Shown here: positions 1 to 12,174 of the stretch, piece after piece
Numbering within the stretch: the stretch's first letter is position 1
Layout of the letters: each line of letters begins with the position of its first letter
NCBI GenBank assembly: GCA_014871385.1
Contig: CM026422.1
Span: forward strand, 20,884,177 to 20,948,176
Source of the DNA: Ceratodon purpureus
Lineage: Eukaryota > Streptophyta > Bryopsida > Pseudoditrichales > Ditrichaceae
Length of the DNA: 64,000 bases
Direction: 5' to 3'
The notes under the pieces: generated by a model
The model's database searches: none
What the model saw: only the letters and a program-made list of their open reading frames with translations
Told to the model about the DNA's origin: nothing
Position numbers and translations under genes: made by a program

Positions 1-497
1 TCATTCACTTCGATAACTCTATGATTATCAAATAAGACGGAATCCGGTCGTGGAAGGAGCTGGACAAGAAGAGCCCCCGATTTGGCGCCGTAAATATACA
101 TCGGGTAGACACCAACGTCGTGGAGAACCACTACTGGCCACAAATGTGTACGCTCATGCCCATCTCTTGCATACCTTTCCACCTCCAAAGCATATGCATA
201 TTGGTCACAGGAATACAGAGACGTCAAGTAGCTATCGTGATCATCCACCTTTATGATATGGTGAAGTTTATGTGGGCGTCGAATGCATTCGTACGAGAAG
301 TGGCAACACGGTGATTGAGTGAGGTCGAGGAAGATGCTCAATGTAGCTCGTGAAGGATTCCACATGGTGACTCGGACCCATCTCTGATGATCCACTTGGA
401 AGACTTCTCCATGAGCTTCACGAAGATGAAGAGATTGCACCATGCCTCCACTAGTCTCCCAATACCATAAGGAAATAATCACACGTTCGCTGTTAAG
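1..497 (-). CDS. Partial unrecognised protein, runs off the left edge
   Basis: On the minus strand one frame stays open from about 497 down to position 1, roughly 165 codons. It would begin just after a good 3' splice site (TTTGATCACAG) with an in-frame TGA immediately upstream, so I read it as an internal exon whose remainder lies outside the window. Readable stretches include YWETSGGMVQSLHLREAHGE, WPVVVLHDVGVYPMYIYGAK and SGALLVQLLPRPDSVLF. The mix of charged, aromatic and hydrophobic residues looks like a folded protein rather than a chance frame, but I do not recognise the family. A degraded relative of the sequence at its window-edge end lies at 713-830. Confidence 0.45.
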
Positions 498-712
498 AAT
501 CTGTGATCAAAGAATCTGACCCTCGAAGAATTTGGAGACGCAAATGCAAATCTAATAAACTTGTTTGCTATGCTGTATGATCATGCAAATCTCTCGTAAT
601 GCTAATCGTGCACGGGAAGTGGTCGCTTAGCGCACTCTCACCACTAAGCGCACGCTCAAATTCCTCTTCCTTGACTTTTGCAACGGAGAAATTTGAAATT
701 GAAAAACACTTA

Positions 713-830
713 ATAAAATGACATTGTAATGTGCAGAAATAAACAAAAATGTTCAAATGAGTTCTCATTATTGACACCAAAGCGCATCAAGAATATCTTG
801 ACATTGTCATTCACTTCGATTACTCCAGTC
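713..830 (-). pseudogene. Fragment related to the left-edge gene
   Basis: Positions 808-827 repeat the first 20 bases of the window with one change (TCATTCACTTCGAT, then A or T, then ACTC). Read on the minus strand, this continues the VIEVN sequence of the left-edge frame as VIEVNDNVKIFLMRFGVN and reaches a stop after about 35 codons. It may be a duplicated last exon or the end of a truncated tandem copy of the same gene. Inferred from one short match only. Confidence 0.3.
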
Positions 831-1088
831 AAGACTAAGCCTGCAAGAAACCTCTACAACGCTAATATCTGAACAAAATCGCTCCTTGGCGCCAAGGAAC
901 TACTGACAACATAAGAGCTAAGTCAAATTTATCTCCACTCTGTTGCATGGTTGGGGTTCTATGCTGAGTATCAATTTGAAGGTAATTCAAATTATTTGAT
1001 TGAAGATATCGGATATATAAGTATCTCGGTCATCAATTTAGTATCATAACAAGAACGTCGAGTTTTATTTTTTTATTTTTTTATTTTA

Positions 1089-1090
<2 letters not shown>
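831..1090. other. Intergenic, nothing recognised
   Basis: AT-rich DNA with no open frame or element ends that I can support. Confidence 0.4.

Positions 1091-1121
<31 letters not shown>
1091..1121. repeat. (AT)n microsatellite
   Basis: About 14 uninterrupted TA/AT dinucleotides within a T- and A-rich stretch. Confidence 0.9.
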
Positions 1122-1125
<4 letters not shown>

Positions 1126-2514
1126 ATTTTTTATTAACAACTTTTGTACATTAGATATAATTAAAGGGTATAAACCTATGCTGTAAAGAGTCAATATTTG
1201 TGTCCAAGTCAAATTGCATACCTCTAGCCGTTGCATGCTAATTATTAGTTGGGAAAGAGATTCTTTCAAATTTCTTAATGACAAAGTTACATTATTGAAG
1301 CTTTGTTTGAAATTTGAATGTGTACCTTCATCATTCATCAAATTGCTTTCAGCTTTCTCCCACGCGACCGTGACTAGTGCATTTTCATGTCACAAATCTA
1401 TCTTTAATTTTTTAATCAAACAAATCCATCCATTAATATGGTAAAAAAATTCTACTAATCATTTGAGAATTTATTCATATGTAACCATTTGCCATTGTGC
1501 ACCTCGTGAAAAAGTTAGTCCAAAGTGAAAAAGGGTGTTAATAATGGACCGTTGCATAACAACACTGGTAGTTTCACAATGGATGAATGTTCAATTATTT
1601 ATGAGAATTTTGAGTGTATTTGTGATGGCATGATTTCCTTCTCGCTACTAAAATTATTACACAAAGTTTAGAATTTTATGGTTTATTACTATAGTAACAT
1701 AGTCATTTAGCAAATTTTGGAATTCTTCCCTCTCACGGTTTGTGTCAAATTTTAACCTAATTCAAATGTCTTTTTAAAACATGAAACATTTTTTACTAAT
1801 TGAAAATTTGCTTCCATACTGTTTGAAATTTTATCTATAGATGTAAGTATGTAAATCTGAATACATAACTACTATTTCAATGCAAATGAACCGAATGTTT
1901 CATTTTTTAAATTTTTAATTTTTTTATAATACCTTATAGTAATAAATTCGCATAGGATTTGTAGGCTTCAATGATTTATGGTGGCCAATAAACTACCATA
2001 TAATTTAATATATCTTTTTATAAAGAAGATAATTTATGTCTATTCGTTATCTATAGTACAATTTTTGATTGAATTCACTATAGATCTAAACTTGCTCTAA
2101 CAATCTTTTTTTGACTCTCGTTTATTTATTCTTTGCATGAACTTTGTAGTCTAATATATGTTCCTTGCAATAACGCCTCGCCAATGTATAATAAAAAAAA
2201 CCATGTCAAGCCATCCGTGTAACATCAATTCTATACATAACCTTTATTATAAACCTAAACTATTTATTTTTTAAAAACATGTAACCTTTAATATTTATAT
2301 ATTTATGTGTAATTTGATACACTACATTCATTATTTCTTTTAAAAACCTTGGAGATGTTAAAAATAAAAAATTCATTAAATTAATATATTTAAAAACATT
2401 AACATTGTATAAATTGGCAGAGTAGATGTATGATTTTTTAAATTATGTAAAATAAATAAATAAATTATATATATATATATAAAAGTATGTATGCCTATAT
2501 ATTTAAAGAATTTT

Positions 2515-2543
2515 AGTGGCTTCAAGGCCACTATATAATCTAG
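2515..2543 (+). mobile_element. Helitron-like 3' terminus
   Basis: A perfect 6-bp stem hairpin (AGTGGC, loop TTCAAG, GCCACT) is followed 7 bases later by CTAG and then T. A short hairpin a few bases before a terminal CTRR, inserted next to T, is the 3' signature of plant Helitrons. No matching 5' TC terminus or Rep/helicase coding sequence was found, so this can only be a non-autonomous or decayed copy. Chance occurrence cannot be excluded. Confidence 0.35.
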
Positions 2544-3128
2544 TATTATATAAAAATTTAAAAATCTATTTTAATTATATTTTTTAAAACATCATTTTTT
2601 TTCCACCATTGATTATTTTTATTATATATTATTTTAAAAATTACACATATTCTAGGTGTTTTTAAATACAATTTTGATTTTACATATGTATATACATTTC
2701 AGACAATGTATATTTGAAAATGTGTTTGTATTTATCTTGTCATATAGTTTAAGGTTTTAAAACTAAACCCAAATTTTCATTATCATAAAATATTATATTC
2801 AAAATTCAAAATAATACATTGAGTACAAAATTACATGATAATTTAATATTACTATTATAATTATATATACGTACAATGTCCATTTATTTATTTGTGTGTA
2901 TCTTTTGTACAATGCAAATTGTGTTTGAACATGGTTTTTTTAAATAATTTTAATAACAAAATGAAAAGAAAAACTTATTTGAAAATATATTCTACATCCT
3001 TTAATTGAGTATAAAGCCATTATTTTTTAGTAATCTAAATCGACCATAGTTAGAGGAAAAAACACATTAATAGAACTTGTGTATTAAATTTTTATTATGT
3101 ATTTTCATATGTTTAATAAATGATATGT

Positions 3129-3158
3129 AGTGGCCAAAAGACCACTGGATATCTTAGT
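3129..3158 (+). mobile_element. Second Helitron-like hairpin terminus
   Basis: A hairpin AGTGG / CCACT with an 8-base loop is followed by GGATAT and CTTAGT. It shares the AGTGGCC start and the spacing of the 2515 terminus, but it ends in CTTAG rather than a clean CTRR. It probably marks a diverged copy of the same short element family. Confidence 0.25.
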
Positions 3159-3729
3159 AAGGACTAAATTAAGTTCAATATTAATAAATTTCCAAATAAA
3201 GCTAACAAGAATAATCCCACAATGTAGATTTGAGTAAAATCTACATTGAGAAGGATCGAAGTTTTTTCGGATGTAATGTGACACAAATTAACCAAATCAA
3301 TCTAAAACTAGAAACACATACACAAGTTAAAAAACTTCACAATTTACTTTGACAAATTTTATCAGTAACTTGACTGCAAGTGAAGACTTTCTCAAGCTCC
3401 AGCTGACCACCTCTCCACTTGCACCCCGAAAAGGATCTCAGCCTCTCCAACACGAAGAACAAGTCTAGCAGCTCAAGTTAACATTATAATATACACAACT
3501 CAAGTTGGTTGCATATTCTTACATAACGTAAACCATTACCTCCAGAATCTCCTTTGTGAACCAGAAAACAGGACCACCGGAGGAATCCATCTGTTTCCTG
3601 TGCCAAGCACACTCCCAACAGATCACTCCACTGTTTAGATCACCCTCCCACAAATGATATATTAAATGATATAAATGATATAAATTATGATATAAATGAT
3701 ACCACCACCCAAACGGAATTGGAATCTGG

Positions 3730-3814
3730 ACACAAAGGTATGTCATAGACACAAAGGTATGTCATAGACACAAAGGTATGTCATAGACACAAAGGTATGT
3801 CATAGACACAAAGG
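3730..3814. repeat. 19-bp minisatellite
   Basis: Four identical tandem copies of ACACAAAGGTATGTCATAG start at 3730, 3749, 3768 and 3787, followed by a 9-base partial fifth copy. The lack of divergence suggests recent expansion. Confidence 0.95.
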
Positions 3815-4937
3815 ATTCATATGAACTGGGGCCTGGTTTCTTTTTATTGCTATGCTTTGATCTGCTGCAGGTCCCATTTCAATGATGGAGGAATTTGCAG
3901 CAAGCGCGGATAAAGCAAGGAAGTGGGATGGAGGATGAGCATCTGTTGACCGGCACTAAGTTAGGGGAAGTTGTGAAAAGGTTTTGAAGGTATCCATTTT
4001 CTTGAGCTCTGTTGCAACTTGCAGCTAGCTTTCTCCCTCTCTACTAGGCTTTGAAAGATTCCACTCTGGCATGGTGGACCCAAATTCCATGCTTTTTACC
4101 ATCTCCGAAGGTGTAGTGAATTCATGCAAAGTACTGGACCATGTGGAAGAAAAGGTGTTTGGGAGTGAGTTCGGTTGGGAGAGAACCGAAGATATTTGAT
4201 GACTCCGAGGGAATTCTGTTGGAATATTAATCCTGCAACTACGAAGCCCATGGCCAGTGCAGTGAGCAGGGTTCGTAGTTGAGAGTGGAAGCAGGAATCT
4301 GGGTGCAATCTGGGTAGAGCAATCGAGGAGATTGAGGTGAAAGTGGGATACTAACATCGAGAGTGATAACTTGTGGAGCCTTCTTTCATCAACTAGCTGT
4401 AAAATTCAACTGTTCATGCTGCGCAATTGGGAAGGAATTAGAGGAGGAGTCTAGCGCCCTGATTCCCGCCTCCTCCACCGCCCTGGGACCTTGCTCGTTG
4501 CGCGCTAGCTCAGCAGATTCCATCACTCGGAGAATGCCTAGTCCTCACTCCTGCTCCTGGTCTTTCCCCAATTGTACTGATCTTTTGTTTTACTGTAGGC
4601 CAGCCTGCACACTAATTCCCGTACATGCATCGAAATAATAGTACCGCGCTCATGTACCCAGCCTCATGGTAAGTGTTTAATAGTGGAAGATCCAGGGTGG
4701 TGTTCTCCAGATTCCTAACTTGGAAGCCTCATAAGTTGACAGTTTGGGGCGTGACTGGCACAGGAAGCGAGGATCTGCCTCAGCTTTTAGAAAGGCGTGA
4801 CAAGGTGAGGGCTATAATTAGTCGGCGGTAGGGCCGAAGCAGGGCATGCAATTTGTTTTTGTTTTTGTTTTTTTGGCTCAAACAGGGCATGCAATTGGAC
4901 GTTGGAGGCGCATAGGAGATTCTGCATCCCAGCAGTG
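3815..4937. other. Intergenic, upstream of DUR3
   Basis: More GC-rich than the preceding DNA. The open frames here (for example minus strand 4025-4357) lack recognisable domains and overlap in several frames, so I do not call a gene. The right part should hold the DUR3 promoter. Confidence 0.4.
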
Positions 4938-4943
4938 TATAAA
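4938..4943 (+). promoter_or_regulatory. Probable TATA box of DUR3
   Basis: TATAAA lies in the context GTGTATAAAGCC, 136 bases before the DUR3 ATG. This leaves room for a start site near 4970 and a leader of about 100 bases. Position and motif only. Confidence 0.5.
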
Positions 4944-5073
4944 GCCTCCGGCGCAACAGTGGTTAATCTCATTCTCCTCCTGTCGCACCTCTGCAGGGCG
5001 CCTCCGACGTCTGCCCTGGATACAGACCAGTTGATTCCACTCATCAGCTTGTGATTGAGTTGGTTAGGCCGAG

Positions 5074-7702
5074 ATGGCAGGCGTTTGTGACCCCAACTTG
5101 CCCGGGTTGGAGTACTACTCGGTGATCAACGGCGTGTGCACTCGGCAGTCGAGTTACTTCGGAGGCGTGCCCGTGTTGTCCCAAGGGATTGGGTATGGTG
5201 TCGTGCTTGGCTTCGGTGCTCTCTTCGCTGTCGTCACATCCTTCTTGGTATGATCGCATCCTCACCTAGATGATATTGATTCGTTGCAGCTAGCATCCGA
5301 TATGTTGTTCAATTATTGATGCAGAGGACGTTGCATTAATGTTGATGATGAGTACTTTGTGTCTGATTGAACCTGGTTCGGTGTCGGTGAATTTGGTTAC
5401 TGTAACAGGTGTGGCTGGAGAAGCGGTACATCTTCTCCCGGCATAATTCGGAGTGGTTCAACACCGCAGGAAGGAATATCAAAACTGGTCTGATCGCCAG
5501 TGTCATTGTCTCCCAGGTAATGTTTTGATGACTGATATTCCTGCAACATTGATTCTAACGCTAAGAGATGGTTCGGTTCGGTTCGGTTCGGTTTTCGTTT
5601 TGAGGTGTGCTGATGGGAGTGAGTTGGATGATGTTGGCAGTGGACATGGGCAGCTACGATATTGCAGAGCTCGAACGTGGCATGGCAATACGGAGTGTCG
5701 GGGCCGTTCTGGTACGCCTCCGGCGCCACAATCCAGGTGCTGCTCTTCGGCGTGCTAGCCATCGAGATCAAGCGCAAGGCACCGGCAGCGCACACCATCT
5801 GCGAGATAGTGCGCGCACGGTGGGGCACGGCGGCGCACATCACGTTCCTGTGCTTCTGCTTCCTGACCAACATCATCGTCACCTCCATGCTCCTGCTAGG
5901 AGGCTCCTCGGTGGTAAACGCGCTCACGGGCATGAACCTGTACGCCGCTAGTTTCCTCATCCCCTTGGGCGTGGTGGTCTACACCCTGCACGGAGGACTC
6001 AAGGCTACATTCCTGGCGTCGTACCTGCACTCCGTCGTGGTGCACATCGTGCTCGTCATCTTCGTCTACCTGGTCTACGTTTCTAGCAAGAAGCTCGGCT
6101 CCCCGAAGGAAGTCTACAAACTACTCCACGAAGTCGTTGCCATCACCCCCTGCGTTGAGCCCCGCAACCACCATGGCCAGTCCTGCGGCCCCGTGGTCGG
6201 CAACAACGGCGGCTCCTACCTCACCATGCTCTCTACCGGCGGCCTTGTCTTCGGTATCATCAATATCGTCGGCAACTTCGGCACTGTGTTCGTCGACAAT
6301 GTATGAATCATCCCCTGTTTTTTCTAATTTACTCAATCCTCTGTTGAATGGACTGTCGGGTAACTTGCAATGGTTTCGCTGATTTGTGGTGGATTGTTGG
6401 TTGCAGGGTTACTGGATGAGCGCTATCGCTGCGCGTCCCTCATCCACCCACAAGGGTTACTTGTTGGGCGGGTTGGTGTGGTTCGCAGTGCCATTCTCCC
6501 TGGCTACGTCGTTGGGTTTGGGCACATTGGCTCTCGGGCTTCCCATCACGGCCGATGAGGCTAACCATGGTCTCGTCCCGCCCGCTGCCGCCACCGCACT
6601 CATGGGCAAGAGCGGAGCCATTCTGCTTCTCACCATGCTTTTCATGTGAGTGGTGTTCGATCCCCTCCTTTTTATTTCTCTTAATTTCAATCCGTTTCGG
6701 TGGATGTTGATGATACCGGTTTGGTTGTGCAGGGCTGTGACATCTGCGGGGTCGTCTGAGCTGATTGCGTTCTCGTCCCTGTGCACTTACGATATTTACC
6801 GGACATACATCAACCCCAAGGCGACGGGCAAGCAGATTCTGTGGGTGTCGCGATTGATTGTGTTGTTGTTCGGGTGCTTCATGGGAGTGTTGGCTATTAT
6901 TTTGAACAAGGCGGGTGTGTCGCTGGGGTGGATGTACCTTGCCATGGGCGTGTTCATCGGGTCGGCTGTTATCCCGGTTGCGTTCTTGCTGCTCTGGAGC
7001 AAGGCGAACGCCAAGGGCGCCATAGCGGGCTGCATCGTCGGCTGCCTTGCGGGTGTTATTACCTGGCTGACTGTCACCGCGGTGGAGTACAAGCGTGTCA
7101 ACCTTGATACCACGGGTCGGAATGCGCCCATGCTGGCGGGTAACTTGGTTTCTATTCTTACGGGTGGTGCAGTGCACGCCATCTTCTCGATCATGAGCCC
7201 CCAGAACTACGACTGGAGCTCCACCAGGCACATCACCATGGTGGAGATCGACACCTCTGACGTGCCTGAGGAGGAGTACAGCGAGGCCAAGCTGAAGCAC
7301 GCGCGCAACTGGATCATCAAGTGGGGCGTCGGGTTCACCATCCTCATTGTCATCATCTGGCCCGTCTTCGCCCTCCCCGCCAAGGTGTTCTCCCTCGGCT
7401 ACTTCACCTTCTGGGCCGCCATCGCCATCATCTGGGGCACAGTTGGGTCCGCTGTGATCATCTTCTTGCCCTTGTACGAGAGCTGGGATACGATCTCCTT
7501 CATTATCATGGGCATGTTCACCAGCGACATCTTGTATGAGCGCCTGGACGACATCAGCTCCCGGATTAAGGCTATCATGACGTCCATGCCGGAGTCGGAG
7601 AGGCTGTACTTGCTGGAGAAGGAGAAGCACAAGAAGATGGAGGCAAACGAGTCTCTCATGGCCAAGGAGAAGGAGTTGCATGAGGACAAGATCATCACTT
7701 AG
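5074..7702 (+). CDS. DUR3: Urea-proton symporter DUR3
   Basis: High-affinity urea/H+ symporter of the solute:sodium symporter (SSS) superfamily, which in plants imports urea across the plasma membrane. Five exons fit by phase and by comparison with plant DUR3: 5074-5247, 5409-5516, 5641-6300, 6407-6645 and 6733-7702, giving 716 aa, the usual plant length. Clear signatures are [20 protein letters not shown] (start of exon 3), [52 protein letters not shown] and [18 protein letters not shown]. The last spans the exon 4/5 junction, where AT joins G across the intron. Many hydrophobic segments are spread through the protein, as expected for about 15 membrane helices. The tail after the last helix is charged, Lys/Glu-rich and probably cytoplasmic. 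The start is the first ATG in good context (GAGATGGC) downstream of a TATA box. Intron 2 carries a short GGTTC repeat (5571-5598). No disabling change was seen. Confidence 0.95.
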
Positions 7703-10700
7703 AAGATGTGATTCAAAAATCTTTGAATGTACGTACTTTTGATGAAGGAATTCAGAAGCCAAGGCAGCTAGGGCGTGTGCAACGGCTGTGAATAGGGGTG
7801 ATGTTGGTTGTTTGTTATTCCGGTGTTGCGATGGTGGCGATGCACTGGTTGTATTCTTTCAAGGACAAGGAGATCGAAGGAAGGATGTTCTTTTGATTGT
7901 TGGCGGTAAAGGTGCAACAGACGGATAATGTGATGACTTGCAGCTAGCCACCAGTTTTTTTCTTAAATGTTTAGTACCATAGCAAGCAGTCAACAATGCA
8001 ATGCAGGAGCTCTGTGAGCTTTGTAGAGTAGTTAGCAGAGAAAACACAACGGTGAAAAAACCCAAAGGATTGTTTCATGTTAATTAGGACAAGTTAAAGG
8101 TAGAGTTAGAATCGTGGTGCTAATTTCATTACAGTGCCATTTTACAAATGTTATGCAGCAGTGGTGTAGAGTTCATGTTCTTATTAATAAACTGGACGCA
8201 TTCATGGCCATTTGACTCTTTGTGCACATTCTTCACTGAATCACTTCCTGTCTTCACAACATGACATGATCATCGATCCATGTGCAAGCAATCTTTAGCT
8301 GCTAATCATCAGCTTATAAATATGGTGCATTGTCAGATCACATTGTCTTCCCTTCATTGCATGAGCATGCATTTCAGCTTGAACGAGTTCATTACAAGAG
8401 AGAAGAGAAGCATGAGAATCTCAAATATCAACCAGTTTCGGATCAGTTTGTTCGTTGGCTGGGCCCCCTCAACGAAATATCGACTTCAGTGGAATAAGCT
8501 CAAGCAACCCATTATTGCAGAGACGACAAAAAAGAAACTATAAAATACTCGGATAGGCCTTCAAAGTTCAAACGATCAACTGTAGCTGGATACCCGGCAG
8601 CAACGACGAAAACTGTTCCCACAACGTCAAACCTGGGAAAAAGCGAGTCGGCAGCCATTCACGGAGAACTGGATCAGCAGGTTATTTTTACTTCTTAATT
8701 CACATGCACAACCGCAACTTTGGTTCTAGATCACTATTTACATCGCCTAGAACCAGGAAAGTCAGCAAGCTTAACGAAACTCAAACCTCTCCCTTTTTTT
8801 TTTCTTTTTTTTGTTTGAAACAAATGAAAGGAATTTCATTGCAAAGGAAACCACATTACAGAACAGACCAGCCACAAGTGGCCTGGTCAAGCCTCTCCTT
8901 TGGAAGCAGAACACCAGGAACCAATTATTCCCCTTCAAGATTATCCCCAGAATCACCAGTCTTTCAATGCAGCTTGTTATGTATTCTAAGTTACATAAAA
9001 AATAAAACAATTCATGACTGAAGGGTATGGCCCAACGAGGGCTCTACAGTAGAAGCCGTAAAAAATAGAGAAAGAATATGAATTGAGTAGTAATTCTTGC
9101 ATCGAGCCAGATACACCAGTTTCCAGGTTTACAAATATAAAATATAAAATTTTCAATCATATTTTCATACCGAATAGAAACCGGAAACAAAGTTACTGAA
9201 TGAAGGTACCTCAGTTACCTTAAGCTCGCTGAAGGCTCAAGAAAATTCAGAAAGGAGAAGGAACCAGAGAATTGGGATGTAACTAAATCCAACTTGCAGC
9301 ACGCAAAAATAAATATTAAGTGTGTTGATTCGGTTTTGGCTTTTGATTCGGGGCCGGCGGCAGAGGACCGGGATGAATGTTCACCGCATCTCATGAGAAG
9401 GGTGAATCCATGTCCGGCTGCCGCCTCCCACCGCGACGCTGCCTGCTCAGTGCTGCCCTTTCGGTGAGACGAGCATGTCTGTTTGCGGCCACCTCCTCCA
9501 TTAAAATATGCACCATGACAGCTCCCTTCTCTCATTTCCTCTATTCTGAGCTCCTCCAACCTTGGAGCAGCTCGCTTCCACTTGTGGGCGGCATTATTTT
9601 AATCAGGCTGTAAATGCTCCTTGGCCCCACCGTTTTTGTTCAGCTCGCACAGTAACCTCGTGTTAGTTATTCGGTTGAAAATTCTAGCATTATATTATGT
9701 CATTTTTGTTTTTTGGAGAGAGTTATACGGAGTAGTATTTTAGTGTTTCTGGATGATTCACAATAGAATAGTTTAGTATATTTCTCGTTGTCGCAATGAG
9801 AATGACAGTGTCCACTTCCTGCTCAGTGTGCCAGGGCGATGTACCTACTTTCGTTCGGAGTATCACGCCGTTGACATTGCTAGAATCTCCCCCAATGTGC
9901 TAATATTTTATTTTTCTTCACCCATGCCTCCCTCCCAGGTCTCCCGGGGACTGCCATGATGATGATGATCATCTTCTTTTTTATTTTGGAAACTTAAAGG
10001 CGACGAGGCCCCTTGCTATCATGATCACCTTGACATTGAGAAATGTGGTGAATTCTTTTTGTAGTTGTTAAGTCACCAGTGATTTTGTGTGTTTTGTGCT
10101 GTCGAGGATGAGGATATAGTACAACAAGATAGGTACAATACATGTAAAGGGCTCTGAAAAACTTAGTTTAAACAATTTGTCACAGTAGCTCAATATACTC
10201 TTGACGATATGATGAAAACTAATCTACTTTATCATCAGTATAGAAATATGTAATGTACTTACTCAACGAACAAGAAATAAGAATTGTTTATGAACACAAA
10301 AGAGATAGATTGCAACTGATTATGGTTTACTAGCATAAAACCAGATATATAAGCTTTGAGATATATTAGTGCCCAATTTGATCCTTGATGGCATACTGGG
10401 CGTAGGACCCTGCCTCACATGCAAGCCCAACTAGAAAATGGTGCCTTCAGAAAGTTTTTAACAATTGTTGGAACATGGTGCGAATGATGTTTAGGAGGAA
10501 TCTCAGGTAAAGCCTCTGAACTCTTGCTCTTTCCCAATAGGAAAATCCTAAAAAGATCGATAAGGTATGAAGTCCATGACGGGGTTGAAGATGACTGATT
10601 CGTCATGGCATCACGTTCATAAGTTTTTTTTTTTTTTTTTTTTTGATTTTTTTGGTTGATGAAGACACGTAACATTTTAATATTACTGCAAATTGGTAAC

Positions 10701-12174
10701 ACGTTCATAAGTTTTTACAGAGGACTTGTGCTCAATTTTCTGAAAACTGCAAAAGGTAATTCAGAGTGCGTCGGAGTATTTACTACAGTCGATTCAAACT
10801 CTTGATTCTTAATGTTTTTCTTAAGCAAATAGAGCAATCACCTGTAGGAGGGCCCAGTGCTGCCAAATTGGTGTACCAAAATTTTAGAAGAGTAGGATTC
10901 GGTGTTAGCGGTAGGAAATGGTTGTGCACTGTAACAGGCTTCCTAGAATCCATGAGTTTCCTTCCTTAGAATACGGTCGGAGGAATGTGGATAAGCCCTG
11001 GCAATATCCTCTTCGATCAAATTTTGTGAATACTGGTGCTTGTGTCCAAACATAAAGAAGAAACAGATGATGAAAAAAATGACGAGTTCCGTGCTTAATT
11101 TAATCATAGGAGCCCCACAGCTGCATCCTTAAGGCTTTCTGGAATCTACCAGGAGGCATTGGAGAATGTGCAGAGGGCATCATACAAACTTATTCATTTG
11201 TGGAGTCAATACAAAGTCTAAAAGCTTATTCAATCTTGCAGTATTCATTCTTTATAGTTGAGTATTCATTTGTAGTACCTTCTTGTAGTATCCAAGTTCA
11301 CTAGAAAGCTATGAAGCCATGAGTTGCGGGTGTCACTTCTCTCAACATGTTGTAGATCGTCAAGTGAGTGAGTGTCTTGGAGTGTTTCGGATTGTTTTGT
11401 GTGCTGGCTATCGGTTTTGCACTTGACCATCGTACGCAGTTGAATCTCGCATTTAGTGACACATTTTCTGTAAAACTACGCAAATTTGTTTTTGAGTGGG
11501 AGCAAGCCAGGAAGGTTTGTGAAGGAACTGATCATTCAAGATCATTTTCTTGAGGTCATCTTGAGTTTGTTGTTTAAATGTGCAGTTCATTGTCGAGCCC
11601 GAGTTTGTGAACAGACGAGGAAGAGTTTCAATGACACCCTCTCTGCCACGGATTTCTTCTTCTGGCTTCACTTTCTGAGCAAAACTTGGAGATACCTTTC
11701 AGCAGTGGTCTGTGATCCGTGGCAACCCAAATGACAATAAGTCAGTAAGACTGTCTTCACTAAAGTGTCAACCACCTGTTTGAGATATATGCTAAATACA
11801 TCGTGGTACTACAGTGTGTTGTTTCGTGAAGCTGTTGACTTCAGGAATAGTTATGATAGAACCAGTAAGAATTGGAGACAAAAGAATTTTTATCACCATC
11901 TTTCTACTACGAGAGAAGCAATTGAGCCAAACTTCAAACCAGAGAAGAAAGCATAATGTGAAGCCAATCTACAGCACCCTCTTTCTGACAAAAAGATTAG
12001 CAATGCTTCGGTATACTTCCAAAATTCCAATCACTAAAGCAGCATTTTTTGTCTTTGTGAACTCGAATACAGCTTTTAAATGACTAGAACGGTAAAGCCA
12101 CCTGATAGAAAAAGTCTACAATCTACCTAACTAAGTTACAATAGATGTTCCGCCTAAACCTGCACATTCCAATA
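7703..12174. other. Gene-poor spacer between DUR3 and SWI3
   Basis: The first few hundred bases are probably the DUR3 3' UTR. The rest contains short overlapping frames with no domain I recognise. T-runs at about 8794-8810 and 10624-10644 may be the tails of old reverse-oriented retroposed sequences. I could not delimit any element. Confidence 0.4.

Larger units (their letters stand above)
1122..3729. other. AT-rich gene-free DNA
   Basis: Very AT-rich (many A- and T-runs, TATATA tracts) with no coding signal on either strand. It holds three short hairpins built on GTGGCC cores (1977-2000, 2515-2532, 3129-3146). At least one of these resembles a Helitron 3' terminus, so part of this stretch is probably decayed transposon DNA. 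Confidence 0.5.

Noticed and set aside
4025-4357. 110-codon minus-strand frame
   Set aside because: No recognisable domain, overlapping frames of similar length, likely chance.
6440-7762. 440-codon minus-strand open frame
   Set aside because: Antisense shadow of the DUR3 exons; His/Asp-rich composition follows from the GC-rich coding strand and no domain is visible.
8771-9010. Frame ending in poly-Lys next to a T-run
   Set aside because: Might be an old retroposed sequence, but no second boundary or domain is visible.
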